Assembly (NCBI GenBank): GCA_022605955.1 | Contig: JAKCOZ010000008.1 | Span: forward strand, 26,227,083 to 26,291,082 | Reading direction: 5' to 3' | Source of the DNA: Rallus limicola | Taxonomy: Eukaryota; Chordata; Aves; Gruiformes; Rallidae | Length of the DNA stretch: 64,000 nucleotides | Part shown: positions 43,921-64,000 of the stretch, piece after piece | How the letters are laid out: every line of letters starts with the position of its first letter | Numbering within the stretch: the first letter of the stretch is position 1 | The notes under the pieces: model-generated | The model's database searches: none | The model's input: only the letters and a program-made list of their open reading frames with translations | What the model was told of the DNA's origin: nothing | Made by a program: the position numbers and the translations under genes

Positions 43921-46900
43921 TTTATTTTAGAAAAAAAAAATTCCCCAAAACATTCCGCTAATGCAGTTGTAAAATTTTCACTGTTTTCAATAGAAACAGT
44001 TCACAAGTCAGAACTCAAGATTCAAAATAACATTGTGCAAAATAGTACTGGCATAACTACACATAGCAAAGAGACTAGTGTAAATCAAGAATTCTATTGA
44101 AAATAGTTGAGCTGCTCCAGTTTTACACCAGTGTACATCACCTCAGAATAGGCCCTTTTTGCAGAACATCCCTGGAATTCCTCTTGCTTACAAAAATAAC
44201 CTTACATGCAACAAGTAACATATCAGTACAACATATGCAAGTACACTTCCACAAGTTATCACAGTGTAACAGAGGAAAACATATCAGCCAGTTTCATACA
44301 AAGGCAAATCTAGTGGCAGTTTTGGACACCCTCTTGACTACTACCCTCAAAAATTGCACATTTCAATAAATGAAATTAATTAGAATAAAGCCAGGCAATA
44401 TTCTTTAACTATCAGTACATTGACATTAAGGTGGATGAGGTGTCCAGAAAGGTGGGGTTTTTGTTTGTTATGGGTATTTTGTTGTGGCTTTTTTCTTCTC
44501 CTTACTAGATTTTTCCTAAGAGAGCTTCTTCAAAAATAATTTGTGTAAGAAATGCTAACTTGTAGTGTTATCAGGCCAAGTCCTCCTCTGCAATTCCAAC
44601 AGACCTGTCAACACTACAGAAGCATCTCTGTAGTCCAATGCAAATCCCAATGAAGAACTATTAAACAAAGACCACACCATACATATTTACTGATGACATG
44701 CAATGAAATCAAGCAAGCAGAAACAGGACTCCATTTACAGTTGGAGCATTCAGAAAGAGACTGTTGCAGTTCAGCTGGGGTAACAGGATTGGAATTTCAC
44801 AAAACACTTGTGAATAGTGAACATTTTCTCCCCACTTGACTTTTCCATGCAAAGTTGACAGTTTCAAAACAATGCACCTAGGTCATTCTCTGTATAAACA
44901 AGATGCTAAAAGTAGAACCAATTTTCAGAGTTGCTGAACACTCACAAATTCATGTCAAGAAAATATTCAGGTACATCTGTCAATAAGCAGTCATTCTGTT
45001 TTCCTGCACACCCATGTTTAAAAAAAAAAATCCATACAAACTCCTGGATTGCAATGAAACAAAGGTGCTTTTCACCTCCCTAGGTTAGGAAAGGTGTAGT
45101 TTCTGTTACCTTTACTAAGAACAAATATGTTTGTTTTAAGATATGCCAACATGGTTTGGGTCTAAGCTATGATGACATTTTTAGGCTATAGCATTTGATG
45201 CATACATTTAAACTATGGAATTATATGAAGAAAGCATAGCCCTAACATTTTCAAATGTTTGTAGATTTTTATGTCAAAGGTCTTTTTTGCAGGTTATATT
45301 CATTTCATGAGAACAAGATAGCTCATAAGATTTGCTTTGGAGATGCATGTAAGCATGTAGTAGTTCTGGATAAAAACACATCTGCAAGTCTGTACACAAG
45401 AAAAAAAGCCACCAAAAAAAAAAAGATTCTTAGAGATACCAGTCCTGCCTCAAACCATAAAGATAAAAGCAGCAGACCTACACAAGACTGTACGCATGTG
45501 TGTGCACGGTAAGTAAACGGAAATCAAGATACCTCAGAAGTCACCTGCAGCACTGATCTTTGTAACTGCCAGTCTCTGGTGACAGTCTATGCATAGCCCT
45601 TTCAGTTTCACTGAGAGGCTGTCAGGTACTCAGCAAAAAAACATGGAAATCCCTGGCAGTGAACTACTGTGAAGACGTCAAGTTAACATTTCAGAGATGG
45701 CAGGGAGAGAACAGGGATTTCAGCAAGGAATTATTGCTGTATTCTATTAAATTTAATAAGCAACAAGTTAGGCCTGCAGCAGAAGTTATGGATATGACTT
45801 TTTTTCTTCTCAAAAGGCTCAGCTTCAGTGTTTTCCAACATTTTCAGATTCTAAATTCCAGTAAATTGTATTTTAGAACAAACCAAAAAATAGCCCTGAG
45901 ACTAAATGTACTTTCTAAGAGCTGCTATTGCTTTACATAACCCAAACACAGCAGTCATTTACTTCCACAATATGCAGTATTTAATTTCCACTCTCTTTTT
46001 TCCCTCCCTTAGGATATGTACGTGCAACCAAGAGTTTCTTTACAGGATGTATGTATTATCTATTACTTTTCCAAGTTCTTAAATTTGTTGCTACAGGATT
46101 ATGGCACCAAACAAGAAAAGAATAGCTGAACCAGGACAAGCTTTAACCAGGAAGTCCTCTTCCCCTGTGCCTCGAATTTTTTTTAGAAAGATTCCAACAG
46201 TCATAGCTGGCCACCACAGGCTTTCATTACAAGAACGACCTCCTTCCTTATGACTTATGTAGAATTTACAACTGGAGGCACACCATCTAGTAGATCTCTA
46301 AGTCAATTGTCAGTGTTACTGGACACTGCCATCGGCCTTTAAGCATGGCTAAAAGTGTAAAATACCAAGAAAGCAAGAGTATCAAGTATGTCAAGTTGTG
46401 CATAAAAATAGACCTTTAATTTTTCTTAAGCTACGAAGTAGGCAGTTGAGGAACTGACTAGGTCTATGCATAGTTAGGATTTAAAGTACGCCAAAAGAAC
46501 TCGAACTCATAAAACTGTGCTTGAGTAATGCACAGGTCAATCCCCACCCCCAAAAATGGAATATCCCACTCTATACATAAAATAATTTTTAAGAAGCTCC
46601 ATGCACTCTCAAAGCTGTTTTGAAATGGATTTAAATACTTTATCTAACAGCTCTACTATGGCACAAGACAGCACATAAAAAGTTTAAGGCTAATTTTTGT
46701 AGACACACATGTAAAAGCTGGTCTTGGAACAAGAGCTGTCATAGTTTCTTAATTCTGAGTGTTTCGTGTGGATTCATGAAAAAAAAAAATCACACAATTT
46801 TTCTTTTTCATACGTAGAGCTGCCACCACAATAGTAGAGTTGTCCTGTACATAAAAAAAAGACTGAACATTGTCCTGAATGCAGGTTTTTTCTTTTATAA

Positions 46901-49614
46901 AAAGCAAAATCCTTACACATTTACATTTGGTTTTTATCAGAGCAGCTCACTAATTTGTACAGTACATTGTCCACTAACACACAATGTAAGCTACCAAAGA
47001 GATGCTCAAGTACTACAACAACTGGTGCAAAAAAGTCCAAGGGTAAGAAAGACCACTGTTATTTTGGAGAGTCACTCTGTAATGAAAACAAACATCAGAA
47101 TGCAGTTTTGGTGAAGTTAGTTAAGTCTGAAGGCTGTAATAAAGGCTATTTTTAACTTTAGCCCTTTGGTACTTAACCGTTTGGTTAAGATCTCCTGATA
47201 AAGGACTAGGCAGTTCGGCATTGATGGAGCAGCTCCATACATGCTACTGTTACAGAAATAGAAAACGGACTTACAAGCACTTCCTTCACCTGAATGATCT
47301 GATCCTCCACAAATCCAGTCATGTCAGGTTTAAAGACATCTATCTAAAGGATATTTTAGACTTCAAATTGCACTGTAACTGTTTCAGAAGAAACGAATAC
47401 CCACAAAACCTAGAAAAGAATTATCAACTGGCCAAATTACACAAATGTGATGCACAAAGCTGCTTGTTTTAGAATTCTGTCCCTCAACAACTTCTTCAGC
47501 ATAAATCAGAGCTGATACTTCAAAACAGAGCTCTTCAGTCCCATCTGCACAATCCTACCTATTTTAATGGGATAAAAGATAGTAAATCAAATCCTGCTTG
47601 TTTACTAAATCAACAAATCTAATACTTTATTACTTCCTGATATGGTATTAATTTGCTGAATTTTTACATAATGTTTTAAAAAAGGATTTGTTATACTACA
47701 GAGGACTTCACTCAGCATGTAAGCGTAAGTCACACTAGCATGTGTAAAGTACATTGCTATTGCAGTTATGTAGGATTAAAGAGACAGTAAATGTGCATCA
47801 AAACTATGACTTATCTGCACAAGTATGCAGGTATGTGTTTTTTTTCTCCTCTGAAGTGAAATGTTTGCAACCAAATTTAGCACATTGCTAAAGCATCGAA
47901 ACAAGCATTGAACAAAATCGTTACATTTGCAGTATCATCTTTAAATAGATGTAGTTATGAGGGGACCTGAATACGCAACTGATCCATAGAAGCTACGTAA
48001 ACACAAGCCAGTGAGAACAGCTCATGTGTAACAGACCAATATTCAGACCCAGAAATTGTGAAGACACTTAGTTTGAAATTACTGAATCTAACTCTGTAAG
48101 AGAGGTACAAGGTCAACTTGTTTCAGAAGTTGACACAACACTGGTAATTCAGGTCACTGCCATTTTTTGCATATCTATATTGTATTTACTAAGACCCGAG
48201 TAATGCACTCCAGGAATATGAGAAACCTCACTGAAGTTCCTGAACAGTTTCTGTTTGCAACTGCCTCCCTCTCCCCATTTTCATCTTCGATTATTATGTC
48301 AAAGGAACCATAAACTGCTGCATATCAGGACAGACCAGGTAACAAAAAAAATTCCCATTTTACATGCCAGCTTAAGCTGCTAATCAAAAAGGGAGAATGT
48401 ATCTGTTGCTGTATACTTCCATGTTACAGATACCATGCCTGACAAACCATCACTGTTAAAACAGACACACACAAAACACCACTATGACAAAAGGGAGGAA
48501 ATCATGCACAGGTATTTCAGTATTATGTGGCCAGGGTCTATAATACAGTGATGAGTCACATCAGAGCAAATTTGTGCCAAGAGTGATTACTGGTTCAGGA
48601 TGACTAACTCCCTAAGTAGCCAAGCAAGCCCGCAAGAGGCAAGTGGCATGTTTTCTGGATGAAAGAATAGCAAGTAAGAGGATAGTTTTTTCCCCACCCT
48701 TGCACAAAAATCCTGTGGACAAATAGAACAATATCAAGGCAACTGCTTTAAAATGTAATTTACCAGCCAATAAATCAACACTAATGGGAATTCTGTGAAG
48801 AAAGGAGTTTTAAAAGTGTGGCTTACCTAAAGCACAAGCTTTCAACAGCAAAAGAAAGTACACTATATATTAACACTGCTTTTTGGATATTATTCTGTTT
48901 TAAAAGTTTCAAAAGTATTAATTCATCTTATTTTGTTTAGGGCTGAGGCTGTTCAGCAAGGTCACATAATTTAAGACTGCAGAAATACTTCAGCAATCCT
49001 TTGGTCCCAGCAGCTGTAAAACAGCCAAGTAAAAAAGAACTTTCCCTAAAAAAAAAAAAATAAATGGGGGGTAGAAGGGGAAGGATCGTCATCAGGGAAT
49101 TGTCTTCTAAACACCATCTGCTATGCACCAGAGAAGGCAAATTTTTGTTACAAAATACACATTTTCATACAAAAGACATCTTGCAAAACCATCTGATTGC
49201 CCCTCCCTCTGCAGATTACAATGGTAAATAAGATCAGCTGGTTGGCCTTGAGATTTTTGTTTTAATGGGAAAAAAGGTCAAAGGACACACAGTATCACAA
49301 CAACTGGTCCTTTAAATGGCAAAGGATTATGACAGTCTTTGTTTTCACCAGTGTTTAAAAAAGCAGGAGAAAAACAGAACCAGAGTCCTCATAAGCAGAA
49401 AGTTCAACAGAGTTTCAGCTGCTGCATCCTCCTGAACTTCTCAATGTGCTACCAAACTGTCAATGATATGAACAGGTCAATTATACAAACAGTTCAATTA
49501 CGACAGTGCCATAAATTGTTAAAACAATGCAAATAGTGTGATCAGAAACAGGTCGGTCAACTGGTTCCAATTTTTCCCAGTAGTTGCCCAGAAAAATGTC
49601 AAGACAATCTATAT
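43921..49614 (-). other. FAM117B: Probable long FAM117B 3' UTR and flank
   Basis: Downstream of the FAM117B stop the minus strand continues for kilobases without recognisable repeats or other genes. Several AATAAA signals occur on the minus strand (for example 47632-47627 and 43926-43921). Mammalian FAM117B has a multi-kilobase 3' UTR, so a long one is expected, but the true end cannot be chosen from sequence. Confidence 0.35.
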
Positions 49615-60872
<11,258 letters not shown>

Positions 60873-63800
60873 CTGCAGCAAGAAGATTAGAAAATTAATT
60901 GGGGGGGGGGGGGGGGAAGTAACACCTGCTTTCTGGCAGAGTATTTTTAGATAAATTAGAAAATAGCATTAGAGATCTCAATAGAGAATTAAGATTTTCT
61001 AGATTCAGAACTGTGCGTGAAAAGCAGCAACTGACTAGAAGCCTTTCTTAGAAATGAAGTAATGGAGAGAAACTATAATCTTTTTTTTTTTTTTTTAATT
61101 ACAAAACCCCAACTTTCAGACCTACTCTAATACAGAAATGTGCTAGTTCCCCATACAAACTACTGAGCATAAGTCAGCATTAATTAACAGCCAGATGTAC
61201 CACAAGCTGCTATAGAGTTCTGAAAAAACAGTCCAACAGTGCTGAATTTTGGGGAGATGGTCTATTTTATTTCCTGCACAGATGCTGACCTTGTTATTTT
61301 GTGACACATTAGCAAAAGTAGCTCAGTACAAACATCGTGAAAGCCTGCACCAGTACAGCTTCAAAATCATGTTCTTGCTCAGAAGAATGAGAGAAAGGCA
61401 AGTTTTATAAGCCCCACTGGAGCTACTGCAAAGCATGGAAAGTATTACCTCCAAACACAGGTAACACTAAGATAGTTTCACTAAACAAAGTCATTAACAT
61501 TTATTAAAAAAACCTCGAAAACACACTGTGAAGAAATAGTTCTGAAAACTTCAAAGTACCATTAATACAAACTGTATTTATTTAAGGTAACAAATGCACA
61601 TGTACCAATCCTTGTCTTGTCAATTCTCAGATGTCAATCTGGAGTCTCATCCTTTCCTCTAACAGTAAGAACAGTAAGTTTTAGCCACTAATTCCAACTT
61701 CTCAACTCAGCACAACTATTACACTTGCCTCCAGGAATCTAACACTCTAATTGGTCTTTGCATTTAACACATTCAGTGTTTTGACTTCAGATTCAAGACT
61801 TGTTTAATAAATTAATAACTGATTAATTTTAAAGGATTAAAGGTTGCTTTGATGCTCATCCTCAAAATAGAAATCTTTTTAGAGCAAGACATTAAATTTA
61901 AGACAGAAAGTTACAGAAAACCTTTACATCAAGACAATAACGCACTGCTAGTTTAGCAAGTCTCTTCCTGCTTATTCCCCATAATTTGTTTATAACACTT
62001 ATCTACATGAAACATAGTCCCACTGACCAATAGACAAAGAGGGATTCCTATTTCTCTAGGTTCTTGAAGTACTACTTGCTTATGAGTTGTTACCATTCAC
62101 AACATCCTTCTGCCTGTACTAGAATTAAGAGAGAAATTAGTTTAAGACTAAATTTACCAAACAGAACACTTAAGTCTTAGAGGCAGAAACTTTGCAGTTG
62201 AAAAAATATTCCTTAACTAAACACACACAAACCAATTGTGTCATTTAAACTTGCATTTTTACATGACTATTTCAAACTACCATAGACAAAACCAAACAGG
62301 TTTGATTCAAAGGGAAGAAGGCACAAGATTAAAAACATCTGATTTAGCAGCACTTAAAACAGTATCTGCATGTATGAATTCTAGCCAGATCCTGACACTC
62401 AGTAATTCACTTAATTCATCATCCAATAAACAGCTGAAGCAGGAGTCTGATACACAGTTGCTGTGTGACCTGGGATCTGTTACACAGTTCTCAGCTATGA
62501 CCTATGGGCATGTCTATAAAGGCCTAAAACCAGTCACTCATTTCTGTCTCTTCCCAGTCTGCTTCCTGAATGACTGCCCCCTATGCCATAAACCCACAGA
62601 ATCAAGATGCTTTGCTTACCCTGCTTGAAAATCTTTCCTATCTTAATAGATTCAATTCCTGTTCCCTAAACTTTTGAAATCTGAACACATCCATTTCGCA
62701 TCAAACTTTGAGAAATCTGAAATTACAAGATGCTCTTGATCCATTGTGTAAGTGAAACACATCTTCAGAACTTGTCACTAGCTCAAATGGCTACTCTCAA
62801 GTACACCAGAAAGATAAATAACAATATCTCAGTGTCATATCAACACAAGCTTTGGACACACAGACGTGTATCTGCATCCCAAAATTTTCTACTGTTCAAT
62901 AAATATTTAACTATGAAGAGCAAACAGATCACTTTCCCTAAGCAATACACTAACATCAACCACCATTAAATATACTCATTCAACAGAAATCTGCAATGCC
63001 CTTTACAGTCTTCCCCATTATCTTTGCAAATATGATCCCCCTTACAGGGGAGCCCCACTGTCACAGCAGCTAGTTTAAAAAGAAAAAAAAAAGGCAAGCC
63101 AAAAAGGATGATATCTACTTTAGCTGGAAAATAGAGTATAAAAGCTCAACCATGACTCAGATGAAACCGAAACTAAACTGAACGAGATCAACTGAATAGA
63201 GCAAATACATTGGCAGTAGTATAGAAATACAATAACTTTGAAATAAGTATTATCCTAAGAAATCAAATATGAAAATAGCTAAGACATCAGCATCACTTCA
63301 GTTCTGCCCTTTAATGATGCCTTTTAATAGCTAAGCATAAACAGCAATTCCTTGCATATCATATAACTTCCTTCATCCTCCTCCTCTTAGTAAGATTTGC
63401 TCATCTTTTTCACCCCATCTTCTAAGAATTTTTCCAATTCATCTTCCTGCACAGAAAACATGGTCCTCAGAACTCCCTTCTTCACTCTTTTCTCTCTCTA
63501 CTTTATCCACACAGGCCTAGTCCCTGACAAAAGACCTGACTTTTTTTGCTCTCTGAGTTGTAGTCCTTTCTGCAAAACAGTGCAGATCTTGAGATGGCCA
63601 TACAGTAGCAATTGATGCTGCAGACATCATCTGCTCCACATCCTACATATTTGAAAAGACAGCACACTGAAACCTCAGTGGCCACAATTTTGTTATCCTT
63701 ATGGAACTTAAGGCAGGCTCATACCCTAGTCCCACATGCTGTCAATTTCTCTTCCAGCTGCATTTTGCTTGTTTTTAAGAATTGGTGGAGTCTTGTGGTT

Positions 63801-64000
63801 GAAACAATCCACTAGGAATAGGAATTTGAAGTCTAGTATGTTTGGCTTGCTCTTTCGCTCTGCAAGTTACAGAAATCCACTGCCAGAGTGCATCCACGGA
63901 AGGAGAAATAAAGCATGGGGACATTTTATGGGACAATCCATCTTGAATCCCCTGTTATAGCAGGATGCCATGTAACAACAGCTCCCTTAAAGGGAAATGA
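60873..64000 (-). other. FAM117B: FAM117B intron, continues off the right edge
   Basis: I looked on the minus strand for the upstream FAM117B block (family motif GPYL-GQWPRDSHVHYPSC) and did not find it, so the next exon lies to the right. A poly(G) run sits at 60901-60916. A weak MIR-like phrase (tgctgtgtgacctgggatct) occurs at about 62459-62478. Confidence 0.65.
60901..60916. repeat. Poly(G) run beside a FAM117B exon
   Basis: Sixteen consecutive G, 29 bp from the exon ending at 60872. On the FAM117B sense strand it is a C-run upstream of that exon's acceptor. Confidence 0.95.

Noticed and set aside
62236..62628. 130-codon plus-strand open frame in a FAM117B intron
   Set aside because: No recognised domain, and part overlaps a weak MIR-like phrase; treated as non-coding.

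Overview
This is a vertebrate nuclear window and almost certainly avian. Genes are intron-rich with GT-AG splice sites and dispersed 3' ends of CR1 LINEs, and there is one GC-rich CpG-island promoter in an otherwise A+T-rich background. Species is not determinable by eye. The gene order corresponds to the human 2q33 neighbourhood CARF - WDR12 - ICA1L - FAM117B.

Layout: (1) 1-12.3 kb, minus strand: the 5' part of CARF, a calcium-responsive transcription factor, with five coding exons and phases that fit end to end. The gene continues beyond the left edge. (2) About 11.35-13.15 kb: a CpG island that is the head-to-head promoter of CARF (minus) and WDR12 (plus). (3) 12.6-21.55 kb, plus strand: the complete WDR12 gene, 13 coding exons and 427 codons, encoding the PeBoW ribosome-biogenesis subunit. 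(4) 21.55-about 43.9 kb: a long stretch with no intact gene. At the position and orientation expected for ICA1L it carries decayed exons of that gene, with in-frame stops, a frameshifting deletion, lost coding blocks and lost splice donors. ICA1L therefore appears to be a unitary pseudogene in this genome. (5) 49.6-64 kb, minus strand: the last six coding exons of FAM117B (338 codons), whose 5' exons lie beyond the right edge. A long 3' UTR probably occupies part of 43.9-49.6 kb.

Repeats are sparse: two CR1 3' ends (both inverted relative to the plus strand), an ancient MIR SINE in a WDR12 intron, an old CR1/L3-like relic, an LTR-like fragment, a 310-bp AT-only tract, a (TG)n run and some homopolymers. 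The three live genes are not functionally linked, except that CARF and WDR12 share a promoter. The main discovery candidate is the ICA1L decay; a second degraded coding-like segment lies nearby on the opposite strand (27.54-27.95 kb).
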